The notes under the pieces were generated by a model, which had not been told where the DNA came from, ran no database searches, and saw only the letters and a program-made list of their open reading frames with translations. Positions 1 through 7,579 of a DNA stretch of 64,000 nucleotides are shown piece by piece (the first letter of the stretch is position 1; every line of letters begins with the position of its first letter). The DNA is taken from assembly GCA_964520975.1 (NCBI GenBank), contig CAZFPA010000003.1, positions 30,067 to 94,066 on the forward strand. Direction: 5' to 3'. This DNA is from CAZFPA01 sp964520975 (GTDB taxonomy: Bacteria > Bacillota > Negativicutes > Selenomonadales > Selenomonadaceae). A program made the position numbers and the translations under genes.

Positions 1-1
1 G

Positions 2-811
2 CACAAGGATATCACGCTCGATGGCAAGCTGGCGCGTTATATGACGCTGCGGGAGCTGGAGCGCCGCCATGTGCAGATCATGGTGTCGGTAGCCAAGCAG
101 GTGGCGGATCAGCAGTACCGGGTATATACGCTCGATCCGGATCGAAAGCAGGATAAGCCCTTCCGGATTGCCATCGATATCTATGCACAGCCGGAGCCGG
201 GGAAGGTCGTTGCGGCTGGCAAGGTGGCTGGTGTTACCGGGCGCACGATTGTGCTGGACCCGGGACATGGCGGCAGTGATTCCGGTGCCGTGGGGCCGAG
301 CGGCGTGCAGGAAAAGGATGTGACCCTGGCCATTTCACAGAAGGTGCGGGCAATTCTCCAGGCATCCGGGGCCCGGGTTGTGATGACGAGGACGGATGAC
401 AGTGATGTATATGGTGCCTATGCGACGGACCGGCAGGAGCTGCAGGCCCGGGTGAATGTGGGAGCCTATACGCCGGGGATGCAGATCTTTCTGAGTATCC
501 ATGCGAATTCCTTTTCCAGTCCTTCGGCGCATGGGACCGAAACCTTTTATTATCCGCGCAGCGATCAGGATGCGCGGCTCGCCCAGTCCCTGCAGGATGC
601 GATGATTGCAGTGAACGGGCTGCGTGACCGCGGCATAAGTGAGGCTAATTTCTATGTGGTGAAGCATTCGACCGTGCCTTCCGCTCTGATCGAGCTGGCG
701 TTCATCTCCAATTATCAGGAGGAACAGCTGCTGGCCTCACCGGATTTCCAAAATACCATGGCTCTGGCAATCTGTCAGGGACTTGGCAATTACTTTAAGA
801 ACCAAGGCTAA
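2..811 (+). CDS. N-acetylmuramoyl-L-alanine amidase, 5'-truncated by the window
   Basis: A zinc-dependent Amidase_3 enzyme that cleaves the amide bond between N-acetylmuramic acid and the stem peptide of peptidoglycan. The frame is open to the window edge, so the N-terminus, probably with a signal peptide and AMIN domain, lies upstream; the first ATG at 41 is internal. The catalytic domain starts at the motif LDPGHGG (first zinc ligand His), followed by the conserved Glu in QEKDVTLAI, the HANS motif (second His) and the IELAFISN segment near the C-terminus. The next gene follows after 19 bp and may be co-transcribed. Function is confident, the exact family member is not. Confidence 0.9.
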   Translation, partial: HKDITLDGKLARYMTLRELERRHVQIMVSVAKQVADQQYRVYTLDPDRKQDKPFRIAIDIYAQPEPGKVVAAGKVAGVTGRTIVLDPGHGGSDSGAVGPSGVQEKDVTLAISQKVRAILQASGARVVMTRTDDSDVYGAYATDRQELQARVNVGAYTPGMQIFLSIHANSFSSPSAHGTETFYYPRSDQDARLAQSLQDAMIAVNGLRDRGISEANFYVVKHSTVPSALIELAFISNYQEEQLLASPDFQNTMALAICQGLGNYFKNQG

Positions 812-830
812 CGGAAGGGTGGTTATAGCA

Positions 831-1409
831 ATGAGAAGCATGAGATGGATAGTGCTGGCGCTGGCCCTGCTGACAATGGTGCTGGCAGCAGGCTGCGATA
901 AGAAGGGCGGCCCGGAGAATACACCGGCGGCATCGTCCAGCCAGCAGACGGAAAATCCTGCCGAGGCACCGGCAAAAGCGCAGGAAAGCAAGGAACTGAC
1001 CCTTCAGCTCTACTATCCGAATGAGGATGGAACCAGGCTGCAGGCGGTTTCCCGCAAGGTTACGCTGGGGAAGAACCTGGACAAATATACGGCCGCTCTG
1101 CAGTCCTTGATGACCGGCCCGAAGGAAAAGGGCCTGGTGGCTATTTTCCCGAAAAACGCCAAGCTGCGGAAGGTAACTGTGGAAAATGGCGTGGCAAAGG
1201 CGGATTTTGATCAGAGCCTCGTGAAGAATTTCAGCGGTGGCTCGACGGGTGAGGAAATGCTCGTGGGCTCAATCGTGGATACCCTCACGGAATTTCCGGA
1301 GGTAAAGTCGGTGCAGATCCTCATCAATGGGCAGGCTGTCGAGACGATTGCCGGGCACATGGATACGAGCGTACCGCTCAAACGCATGGAGAAGCTGCTG
1401 CGGAAATAG
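831..1409 (+). CDS. GerMN-domain lipoprotein
   Basis: A predicted lipoprotein of 192 residues with a GerMN (sporulation/germination) domain. I chose the ATG at 831: it follows a GAAGGGTGG ribosome site by 10 bases and gives a proper lipoprotein signal peptide ending in LAAGC, whereas a start at 783 would overlap the amidase. After a low-complexity Ala/Ser/Glu linker, the domain runs from about residue 60 and holds the family's hallmarks: a long Leu/Val core, GPKEKGL, and VDTLTEFPEVKSVQILING. GerMN proteins often neighbour amidases, as here, which suggests a cell-wall role. Its precise activity is unknown. The transcription unit seems to end at the promoter of thiC. Confidence 0.82.
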   Translation: MRSMRWIVLALALLTMVLAAGCDKKGGPENTPAASSSQQTENPAEAPAKAQESKELTLQLYYPNEDGTRLQAVSRKVTLGKNLDKYTAALQSLMTGPKEKGLVAIFPKNAKLRKVTVENGVAKADFDQSLVKNFSGGSTGEEMLVGSIVDTLTEFPEVKSVQILINGQAVETIAGHMDTSVPLKRMEKLLRK

Positions 1410-1438
1410 TTGTATTCTCTATGGTATTTTGTTACAAT
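1410..1438 (+). promoter_or_regulatory. Sigma-A-type promoter of the thiC leader
   Basis: TTGTAT (1410-1415) and TACAAT (1433-1438) are separated by 17 bases, placing the start of transcription about 25 bases before the TPP riboswitch. Confidence 0.7.
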
Positions 1439-1461
1439 GGTAGCGTATGAAAATTTGATAA

Positions 1462-1555
1462 AGAGATTTCACTAGGGGAGCGAAAGCTGAGAGGCCTGCG
1501 GGCCGACCCTTGGAACCTGTTGGGGTAATACCTGCGTAGGGAAGTGGCGATGGAT
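1462..1555 (+). promoter_or_regulatory. TPP riboswitch (THI element)
   Basis: The sequence carries the conserved THI-box core in order: ACTAGGGGAGC (1471-1481), GCTGAGA (about 1486-1492), GACCCTT, GAACCTG, and GGGTAATACCTGCGTAGGGA. These form the pyrimidine- and pyrophosphate-sensing helices. It precedes thiC, the textbook target, and is followed by a terminator hairpin, so binding of thiamine pyrophosphate should stop transcription. Confidence 0.96.
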
Positions 1556-1564
1556 TTGGTGGAA

Positions 1565-1598
1565 GCCGCTCAGTTTATGCTGGGCGGTTTATTTTTTT
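1565..1598 (+). terminator. Expression-platform terminator of the TPP riboswitch
   Basis: GCCGCTCAG and CTGGGCGGT pair fully around a six-base loop and are followed by a T-rich run (1588-1598). The thiC ribosome site (AGGAGGG) comes directly after. Confidence 0.88.
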
Positions 1599-1611
1599 AG
1601 GAGGGATTTTA

Positions 1612-2919
1612 ATGGCAACACAGATGCAGCTGGCAAGAGAAGGAAAGATAACCGAGGCAATGCGGCAGGCCGCGCAGAGCGAGCATATAGAGGCTGAAAC
1701 GCTCCGGGAACGCATCGCGAAGGGAACGGTGGCCCTCTGTGCCAATATCAATCATGCCGCGCTGAAGCCCTGTGCGGTGGGGGAAGGACTGTCTACGAAG
1801 GTCAATGCCAATATCGGCACGTCAAGCACCTATCCTGACATCGAGCCGGAGCTCAAAAAGCTGGATGAGGCTGTGAAATGCGGCGCGGATGCCGTCATGG
1901 ATCTGAGCACGGGCAATCATATCGATGTATCGCGGCGGCGTATCATCGAGCACTCTCCCATCATGGTGGGGACTGTGCCAATCTATCAGGCAACCGTGCG
2001 GGCCATCCGGGAGCATGGGGCCGTGGTGGAGATGACCGAGGAGGATCTGCTGTCGACAATTGAGGAACAGGCCAAAGATGGTGCGGATTTCATGACCCTG
2101 CATTGCGGCGTTACACTTGATGCGATCCAGCGCATGCGCCGGCAGGGCCGTGTAATGGATATCGTGAGCCGCGGCGGCTCCTTCATTGCGGGCTGGATGC
2201 TGCACAATGAGCGGGAAAATCCGCTCTATGAACGCTATGATGATATCCTGGACATCTGTGAAAAATATGATGTGACGATCAGCCTTGGCGATGGCATGCG
2301 GCCGGGCTGTACGGCAGATGCCACGGACCGGGCCCAGCTTACAGAACTCATCACGCTGGGTGAGCTCGTGGATCGGGCCTGGAAGCGCGGCGTACAGGTG
2401 ATGGTTGAGGGGCCGGGACATGTTCCTTACAATCAGATTGCGGCCAATATGACGTTGGAAAAACGTCTGTGCCGTAACGCACCGTTCTATGTGCTGGGAC
2501 CGCTTGTCACGGATATTGCGCCGGGTTATGACCATATCACGGCGGCTATCGGAGGGACGCTGGCCGCGGCAAGCGGCGCGGATTTCCTGTGCTATGTGAC
2601 GCCGGCAGAGCATCTGGCATTGCCGACCATCGAGGATGTGCATACCGGCGTGATCACCTCGCGCATTGCCGCGCATGCCGCTGACCTCGTGAAGGGAATC
2701 CCCGGCGCTGCGGACTGGGATCGCAAGATGGCGCAGGCCCGTAAGGTGCTGGACTGGGATGCGCAGCTGGCACTGGCTATCGATCCGGAGCTTGCACGGC
2801 AGAAGCGGGGGGCACGCAACAAGGCGGGAGAGGAAGCCTGTTCGATGTGCGGCGATTACTGCGCGGTGAAGATCGTCGGCCAGTACCTCGACAAGCCGGT
2901 TTCCCCCTGTAATGACTAA
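1612..2919 (+). CDS. thiC: Phosphomethylpyrimidine synthase ThiC
   Basis: Radical SAM enzyme that rearranges aminoimidazole ribotide into 4-amino-5-hydroxymethyl-2-methylpyrimidine phosphate, the pyrimidine half of thiamine. The protein has 435 residues, the short form usual in anaerobes. Recognisable blocks are NANIGTSS, MDLSTG, EGPGHVP and, at the C-terminus, the ThiC-specific cluster motif CSMCGDYC (CX2CX4C) that binds the [4Fe-4S] cluster. The ATG at 1612 follows a strong AGGAGGG site. The gene stands alone with its own promoter, TPP riboswitch and terminator, so it should be repressed when thiamine pyrophosphate is plentiful. Other thiamine genes are not in this window. Confidence 0.97.
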   Translation: MATQMQLAREGKITEAMRQAAQSEHIEAETLRERIAKGTVALCANINHAALKPCAVGEGLSTKVNANIGTSSTYPDIEPELKKLDEAVKCGADAVMDLSTGNHIDVSRRRIIEHSPIMVGTVPIYQATVRAIREHGAVVEMTEEDLLSTIEEQAKDGADFMTLHCGVTLDAIQRMRRQGRVMDIVSRGGSFIAGWMLHNERENPLYERYDDILDICEKYDVTISLGDGMRPGCTADATDRAQLTELITLGELVDRAWKRGVQVMVEGPGHVPYNQIAANMTLEKRLCRNAPFYVLGPLVTDIAPGYDHITAAIGGTLAAASGADFLCYVTPAEHLALPTIEDVHTGVITSRIAAHAADLVKGIPGAADWDRKMAQARKVLDWDAQLALAIDPELARQKRGARNKAGEEACSMCGDYCAVKIVGQYLDKPVSPCND

Positions 2920-2953
2920 TGAATAAATTTTTCAGAATTCAGCAGTTAAAAAA

Positions 2954-2982
2954 AGGAATTCAATATTTTTTCGCGAATTATA
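2954..2982 (+). promoter_or_regulatory. Shared AT-rich element with TTCGCGAA palindrome, copy 1
   Basis: GGAATTCA, a T run, the palindrome TTCGCGAA and an ATAT tail lie between thiC and the stress-protein gene, 48 bases before the start codon. A closely similar element sits at 3551-3580, before the next gene. An operator or promoter-associated repeat is inferred from position only. Confidence 0.35.
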
Positions 2983-3029
2983 TCCATAAGAAATAAATCC
3001 AGAATTTGATTTCTTAGGAGGCGGGTAGT

Positions 3030-3410
3030 ATGGGGAAGATCAAAAAGATTCTTGTCCCGGTTGACGGTTCTGTCAATGGGTGCAAAGCTGTAGATGAAGC
3101 GATTTTCTTTGCACAGAAATGTCAGGCGGATTTGGACTTCGTATATGTTGCAAGTCACATCAACAAGGACATACCAAGCCACATCGTATTCGATCGTATC
3201 TGGGAGAAAATCCCGGAGGAGACCAAGGCAGCGAAGCATGTTGAAACAGGGAATATCGCGAAGGCAATCCTGCGGGTCGCAGATGCGGAAAAGAGCGATA
3301 TCATCATCATGGGCAGCCGCGGTTTAGGCCTGTTCAAGGGTGCACTCATCGGCAGCGTCAGCCAGAAGGTTGTCGAGGAATCGCCGATTCCGGTCATGGT
3401 CATCAAATAA
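3030..3410 (+). CDS. Universal stress protein, UspA family
   Basis: A single-domain cytoplasmic Usp protein of 126 residues. It begins with the family's first strand and turn (KKILVPVDGS) and ends with the nucleotide-binding loop pattern GSRGLGLFKGALIGS followed by SPIPVMVI, matching the G-2X-G-9X-G(S/T) signature of ATP-binding Usp proteins. Such proteins help survival under starvation or oxidative stress, but the partner is unknown. The ATG at 3030 follows AGGAGGCGGG. The gene is monocistronic: a candidate control element lies upstream and a strong terminator follows. Confidence 0.93.
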   Translation: MGKIKKILVPVDGSVNGCKAVDEAIFFAQKCQADLDFVYVASHINKDIPSHIVFDRIWEKIPEETKAAKHVETGNIAKAILRVADAEKSDIIIMGSRGLGLFKGALIGSVSQKVVEESPIPVMVIK

Positions 3411-3452
3411 GAATGGCCAGCCATAAAAGCTGAATCTGAATGAAATGTAAAG

Positions 3453-3487
3453 AGCTGACTCCCTTTTAGGGGAATCAGCTTTTTGTT
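3453..3487 (+). terminator. Intrinsic terminator after the stress-protein gene
   Basis: AGCTGACTCCC and GGGAATCAGCT pair around a short loop and lead into TTTTTGTT. Confidence 0.88.
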
Positions 3488-3550
3488 GTATATGGCCCCT
3501 TTAGACGGGGAAAAATTTGGCGAATTTTTCTAAAGTACACCCACAAAAAC

Positions 3551-3580
3551 AGGAAAATTCAGTTTTTTCGCGAAATAATA
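3551..3580 (+). promoter_or_regulatory. Shared AT-rich element with TTCGCGAA palindrome, copy 2
   Basis: GGAAAATTCA, a T run, TTCGCGAA and AATATA repeat the layout of the element at 2954-2982, here about 84 bases before a small gene. Just upstream (3511-3529) an AAAAATT/AATTTTT inverted repeat flanks TGGCG. Confidence 0.35.
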
Positions 3581-3663
3581 TAGCATAGCAAGAAAAAGCG
3601 GTCATGGTGTGGATGGCTTCCAGATTCAATCCTGGAAAATAAACATAAAGGGGAGAATAGATC

Positions 3664-3963
3664 ATGATGGACAAGGCGAGAGAAATGCTGGCAAATGGGC
3701 AGACGGACACGGTGGCAGGCGGACGCAAATTCATTTACGTGGATAAGCGGGCCAGACTTTCTGAGGTAGACGGCAAAGAGCACTATACGGTCTATAAGCT
3801 GGACCGGGCTCTGACAGCAGAGGAACTATCCAAGCTGACAGCTGGTGAAGCCCCTTTCACCCTGGCAGGGATGCGCTTGCCCCGTGCCGTCAAGGTGAGT
3901 GAGTACCCGGCTTATGTCGCGAAGCATCAGAGCCGTGGGGATGACATCCAGGAATTTGGCTGA
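3664..3963 (+). CDS. Small protein of unknown function
   Basis: A 99-residue soluble protein that I do not recognise. It is rich in charged residues, has no signal peptide or membrane segment, and contains no cysteine. The start is one of two adjacent ATG codons (3664 or 3667) placed 8-11 bases after a GGGGAG site. The gene is framed by a candidate regulatory element upstream and a very strong terminator downstream, and codon use resembles the neighbours, so it is probably a real monocistronic gene. The shared upstream element hints at co-regulation with the universal stress protein before it. Confidence 0.7.
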   Translation: MMDKAREMLANGQTDTVAGGRKFIYVDKRARLSEVDGKEHYTVYKLDRALTAEELSKLTAGEAPFTLAGMRLPRAVKVSEYPAYVAKHQSRGDDIQEFG

Positions 3964-3970
3964 GCAAGGG

Positions 3971-4020
3971 AAAAATCCCGGTGGAACGCGAACGGAACTG
4001 CGTTCTACCGGGATTTTTCT
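3971..4020 (+). terminator. Long intrinsic terminator
   Basis: AAAAATCCCGGT ... ACCGGGATTTTT form a long stem extended inward by GGAACGC/GCGTTCT; the A-run and T-run on the two sides mean it could act in both directions. Confidence 0.92.
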
Positions 4021-4185
4021 TTGGCGCAGACGGGGACAGCGTTCATAGAATACCTGGGCGGATGTCTATCCTGTGTACTTCTGGGGATCCCGTGTACGCT
4101 GTGCTGGATTTTACCTTGCTCCGCTTTTCACCGGGGGCGTATGATGGAAGGAGAAATGGTGTCAGGTAGAGAGGAAGGATGTAGG

Positions 4186-4920
4186 ATGACGACAGAGATA
4201 GAACAGCTGGCCGCGTTGCTGCAGACGAGCCGGAATATTGTATTTTTTGGCGGGGCCGGCGTATCGACAGAATCCGGTATACCCGATTTTCGCAGTGCGC
4301 AGGGGCTTTGGAATGAAAAGCTGCAGATGAATTTCACCCCGGAGCAGCTTGTTTCGCATACCTTTTTCCTGCAGTATCCGGAGGAGTTTTTTTCCTTTTA
4401 CCGGGCGAAACTGCTCTATCCGGAGGCACAGCCGAATGCCTGCCATCGGGCCCTGGCCAGGCTCGAGCAGGCGGGCCGTCTGCAGGCCATCGTTACCCAG
4501 AATATTGACGGGCTGCATCAGGCCGCGGGTTCCAAGTGCGTATTTGAACTGCATGGCTCGGTTCACCGCAACTACTGCATGGACTGCGGGGCCTTCTATC
4601 CGCTCGAATACATGCTGCAGACCAGCGGGATTCCTCGCTGTCAGAAATGCGGCGGTCGCGTGAAGCCCGATGTCGTGCTCTATGAGGAAGGACTGGATGC
4701 CGCTGTCATCGATGGTGCGGTGCAGGCCATCCGGGCGGCCGATGTGCTCATCATTGGCGGTACTTCGCTCGTGGTCTATCCGGCAGCCGGTCTCATCGAT
4801 TACTTCCACGGGCGCGCGCTGGTGCTCATCAATAAAAGCAAAACGAGTGCGGATGCGCAGGCGGATCTGGTCATCCATGCACCCATTGGCCAGGTGCTTG
4901 GTGCGGCGGTGCAGGCGTAA
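4186..4920 (+). CDS. NAD-dependent protein deacylase (sirtuin, SIR2 family)
   Basis: Removes acetyl or other acyl groups from lysines using NAD+, giving nicotinamide and O-acyl-ADP-ribose; in bacteria it regulates enzymes such as acetyl-CoA synthetase. The Rossmann NAD site shows GGAGVSTESGIPDFRS, then TQNIDGLHQ, the catalytic His in ELHGS, and a small zinc module made of CMDCG and CQKCGG. I chose the ATG at 4186 (244 residues): it has a GAGGAAGG site 7 bases upstream, and the frame upstream codes for nothing sirtuin-like although it stays open to 4021. The gene stands alone before the CIRCE-controlled chaperonin operon. Confidence 0.95.
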   Translation: MTTEIEQLAALLQTSRNIVFFGGAGVSTESGIPDFRSAQGLWNEKLQMNFTPEQLVSHTFFLQYPEEFFSFYRAKLLYPEAQPNACHRALARLEQAGRLQAIVTQNIDGLHQAAGSKCVFELHGSVHRNYCMDCGAFYPLEYMLQTSGIPRCQKCGGRVKPDVVLYEEGLDAAVIDGAVQAIRAADVLIIGGTSLVVYPAAGLIDYFHGRALVLINKSKTSADAQADLVIHAPIGQVLGAAVQA

Positions 4921-4953
4921 AGTTTGTTTTTTTGACTTTTTTTACAAAAACAC

Positions 4954-4982
4954 TTGATTTTTTTCGTAAAAGTATATATGAT
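4954..4982 (+). promoter_or_regulatory. Sigma-A-type promoter of groES-groEL
   Basis: TTGATT (4954-4959) and TATGAT (4977-4982) with a 17-base spacer, directly upstream of the CIRCE operator. Confidence 0.85.
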
Positions 4983-4993
4983 AAGAACTGTAG

Positions 4994-5020
4994 TTAGCAC
5001 TCACATCGATTGAGTGCTAA
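4994..5020 (+). promoter_or_regulatory. CIRCE operator (HrcA site)
   Basis: A perfect inverted repeat TTAGCACTC-N9-GAGTGCTAA lies at the expected start of transcription. It is the binding site of the HrcA repressor, so groES-groEL should be heat-inducible. hrcA is not in this window. Confidence 0.98.
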
Positions 5021-5056
5021 CAAAGCAAACTTATAAGATACGGGAGGAAGATCAAT

Positions 5057-5338
5057 ATGATTAAGCCATTAGGCGACAGAGTTGTCATTGAAGTTTCAGA
5101 AGGCGATGTAAAGACTGCAAGCGGCATTGTGCTGCCGGATACGGCAAAGGAAAAGCCGCAGAAGGGTACTGTAGTTGCAGTGGGCGCTGGTGAATATAAA
5201 GATGGTAATCGTGTACCGATGGATGTCAAAGTCGGTGATGCAGTCATCTTCTCGAAATATGCAGGCACGGAAGTAAAGGTGGATGGCAAGGATTATCTCG
5301 TTGTCCGTCAGAATGACATCCTGGCAATTGCTGAATAA
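5057..5338 (+). CDS. groES: Co-chaperonin GroES
   Basis: The 93-residue cap of the GroEL folding chamber, forming a heptameric lid in the cytoplasm. The sequence is typical from MIKPLGDRVVIE through the mobile loop region TASGIVLPDTAKEKPQKG to the C-terminal ILAI. A GGGAGGA site precedes the ATG. It forms an operon with groEL, 40 bases downstream, under one promoter with a CIRCE operator. Confidence 0.99.
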   Translation: MIKPLGDRVVIEVSEGDVKTASGIVLPDTAKEKPQKGTVVAVGAGEYKDGNRVPMDVKVGDAVIFSKYAGTEVKVDGKDYLVVRQNDILAIAE

Positions 5339-5378
5339 TTGATTTTAAGAAGTTTGAATAAATTGGAGGCTTTTGAAA

Positions 5379-7019
5379 ATGGCAAAACAGATTTTGTTTG
5401 ATGAAGAAGCACGTCGTGCACTTGGCAAAGGTGTAGATGCACTGGCAAACGCAGTAAAGGTAACCCTTGGACCTAAGGGAAGAAACGTAGTTCTCGATAA
5501 GAAATTCGGCGCTCCGACCATCACCAACGATGGTGTGACGATTGCCCGTGACATCGAGCTCGAGGACCCGTTTGAAAATATGGGCGCACAGCTCGTGAAG
5601 GAAGTTGCTACGAAGACCAACGATATCGCTGGTGATGGTACGACGACCGCAACCCTGCTCGCACAGGCTATGATTCACGAAGGTATGCGCAATGTAGCTG
5701 CCGGCGCGAATCCGATGATCCTCAAAAAGGGCATCGAGACGGCTGTAAAGAAGCTGGTTGAGGAAATCAAGAGCACGGCTAAGCCAATCGAAAGCAAGGG
5801 CGCTATCGCGCAGGTTGCAACGATCTCCTCTGCGGATGAAGAAATCGGCAACTACATCGCTGACGCGATGGAAAAGGTCGGCAAAGACGGTGTCATCACG
5901 GTTGAAGAGTCGAAGGGCATGGATACGAACCTCTCCGTTGTCGAGGGCATGCAGTTCGATCGCGGCTACATCTCCCCGTACATGGTAACGGATACGGACA
6001 AGATGGAAGCTGTCCTCAATGATCCGTACATCCTCATCACGGACCGCAAGATTTCGGCAATCGCTGATATCCTTCCGGTACTTGAGAAGGTTGTAAAGCA
6101 GGGCAAAGAGCTCATGATCATCTCGGAGGATCTGGATGGCGAAGCGCTGGCTACCATCGTCGTGAACAAGCTCCGTGGCACTTTCAAGGCTCTGGCTGTC
6201 AAGGCTCCTGGCTTTGGCGATCGCCGCAAGGCTATGCTCGAGGATATCGCAATCCTCACGGGCGGCCAGCTCATCACGGAGGAACTCGGCCGCAAGCTCG
6301 ACAGCGTTGAGCTCGAAGATCTTGGCCGTGCTCGCCAGGTACGTGCTTCCAAGGAAGAGACGACTATCGTTGACGGCTATGGCGATAAGGATGCCATTGC
6401 TGCCCGCGTTGAGCAGATCAAGAAGCAGATCAAGGAAACCACTTCGGACTTCGATAAGGAAAAGCTCCAGGAACGCCTGGCTAAGCTCTCCGGCGGCGTA
6501 GCAGTCATCGAAATCGGTGCGGCTACCGAAGTTGAAATGAAGGATAAGAAGCTGCGCGTTGAGGATGCACTGAATGCAACCCGCGCTGCTGTTGAGGAAG
6601 GCATCGTTGCTGGCGGCGGCACGACTTTCATCGACATTCTGCCGGCCCTGGATGATCTCAAGGCTGAAGGCGATGTCAAGACGGGTATCGCTATCGTTCG
6701 CCGGGCTATTGAAGAGCCGGTTCGTCAGATTGCCAACAATGCCGGTCTCGAAGGCTCGGTTGTTGTTGAGAACGTCAAGAAGTCCGGCAAGGGCATTGGC
6801 TTCAATGCGCTGGATGGCGAATACATCGACATGATCCAGGCTGGTATCGTTGACCCGGCCAAGGTTACGCGTTCGGCACTGCAGAATGCAGCCAGCATCG
6901 CGGCTATGGTCCTCACGACCGAGACGCTCGTAGCTGACAAGCCGGAAAAGGCAGACCCGGCTGCAGCAGCCGGTGCAGCTGGCATGGGCGGCGGCATGGG
7001 CATGCCGGGCATGATGTAA
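5379..7019 (+). CDS. groEL: Chaperonin GroEL
   Basis: The 60-kDa ATP-driven chaperonin, 546 residues, acting as two stacked heptameric rings with GroES. The ATP-site motifs GPKGRN, DGTTTAT and the GAATE block are present, and the C-terminus ends in the usual Gly/Met-rich tail. The start is the ATG at 5379, 8 bases after GGAGGC; a TTG six bases upstream in the same frame is less likely. Its codon use is strongly biased, as expected of a highly expressed gene. A terminator follows. Confidence 0.99.
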   Translation: MAKQILFDEEARRALGKGVDALANAVKVTLGPKGRNVVLDKKFGAPTITNDGVTIARDIELEDPFENMGAQLVKEVATKTNDIAGDGTTTATLLAQAMIHEGMRNVAAGANPMILKKGIETAVKKLVEEIKSTAKPIESKGAIAQVATISSADEEIGNYIADAMEKVGKDGVITVEESKGMDTNLSVVEGMQFDRGYISPYMVTDTDKMEAVLNDPYILITDRKISAIADILPVLEKVVKQGKELMIISEDLDGEALATIVVNKLRGTFKALAVKAPGFGDRRKAMLEDIAILTGGQLITEELGRKLDSVELEDLGRARQVRASKEETTIVDGYGDKDAIAARVEQIKKQIKETTSDFDKEKLQERLAKLSGGVAVIEIGAATEVEMKDKKLRVEDALNATRAAVEEGIVAGGGTTFIDILPALDDLKAEGDVKTGIAIVRRAIEEPVRQIANNAGLEGSVVVENVKKSGKGIGFNALDGEYIDMIQAGIVDPAKVTRSALQNAASIAAMVLTTETLVADKPEKADPAAAAGAAGMGGGMGMPGMM

Positions 7020-7053
7020 GCCCAATAAGCTGAATATAGTATGATTTGCAGGG

Positions 7054-7097
7054 GGCTGTCGCAGAAAGTGTTTTTCACTCTGGCGACAGCCTCTTTT
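7054..7097 (+). terminator. Terminator of the groES-groEL operon
   Basis: GGCTGTCGC and GCGACAGCC pair, with an inner AGA.GTG/CAC.TCT extension, then TCTTTTCC. Confidence 0.85.
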
Positions 7098-7227
7098 CCT
7101 GTGGTTATCTTTTTGTCTTAAGCACGCTATTTACGAGGAAACAATATGGATCGGGCCGCATTTTGTGTATAGTCCATGCAAAAGCGGGAGGGCATCACGG
7201 ACGGCTGCTGGCTGACGGGGAAAACTC

Positions 7228-7256
7228 TTGACTATTGGAAAGATATACATTAGAAT
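7228..7256 (+). promoter_or_regulatory. Promoter of the glmS transcript
   Basis: TTGACT (7228-7233) and TAGAAT (7251-7256) with a 17-base spacer; transcription would start about 130 bases before the ribozyme cleavage site. Confidence 0.72.
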
Positions 7257-7271
7257 ATGGAAAGGCAGTTG

Positions 7272-7306
7272 CAAAGGAGCACTCATGTGTTCCTTTGCTT
7301 TATTTC
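7272..7306 (+). terminator. Hairpin with T-rich tail in the glmS leader
   Basis: GCAAAGGA and TCCTTTGC pair, with an inner CAC/GTG pair, followed by TTTATTTCTG. It looks like an intrinsic terminator placed between the promoter and the ribozyme and could attenuate read-through. Confidence 0.5.
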
Positions 7307-7387
7307 TGCTTAAATATACGGAAGCTGGTTTCCTGTTGCCGGTGGAGGAAAAAAGAAAGGAGTTCTGTAGGGAAAGGATAGCATATT

Positions 7388-7545
7388 ATCTTAGCGCGAG
7401 CTCTTGCCGTGGGCAAGAGGACGAGGAAGAGGTTGTCGAATTCATCAGCGGATGCCTCTCGGCCATGTCCGGTCGATAAAAACTGTTAAAGACGGCAGGT
7501 GACTGCCGGGACAAAGCAGCGGATAAGGATTAAACAGGAATACGA
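7388..7545 (+). ncRNA. glmS self-cleaving ribozyme / glucosamine-6-phosphate riboswitch
   Basis: The core is recognisable piece by piece: the cleavage site TTA|GCGC between 7393 and 7394, the P2 arms CTCTTGCC and GGCAAGAG, the invariant GGACGAGG, AGAGGTTGTCGAATTC, GCGGATGCCTCTCGG, and the downstream P3-P4 domain with GACGGCAGGTGACTGCCGG and GGACAAAG. It lies directly upstream of glmS. In this family, glucosamine-6-phosphate acts as cofactor for self-cleavage and the cut message is degraded, giving feedback control of the enzyme. Confidence 0.95.
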
Positions 7546-7579
7546 AAAATATAGAAGATTATTTGGAGGTTCTTGCATT

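Larger units (their letters stand above)
7098..7390 (+). other. Non-coding interval and leader upstream of the glmS ribozyme
   Basis: About 290 bases with no supported gene. It contains a good promoter at 7228-7256 (TTGACT-17-TAGAAT) and, shortly downstream, a strong hairpin at 7272-7306. Open frames here (7046-7231 and 7228-7479) lack ribosome sites, and the second runs into the ribozyme core, so I treat the interval as leader. Confidence 0.6.

Noticed and set aside
4021..4185. N-terminal extension of the sirtuin
   Set aside because: The frame is open but begins inside the upstream terminator and lacks a ribosome site; the start at 4186 has one.
5244..7025. 593-codon - strand frame opposite groEL
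   Set aside because: Antisense shadow caused by the biased codon use of groEL; no homology or start signals.
7228..7479. 83-codon + strand frame before glmS
   Set aside because: It runs into the core of the glmS ribozyme, has no ribosome site, and its C-terminal part is the ribozyme sequence.
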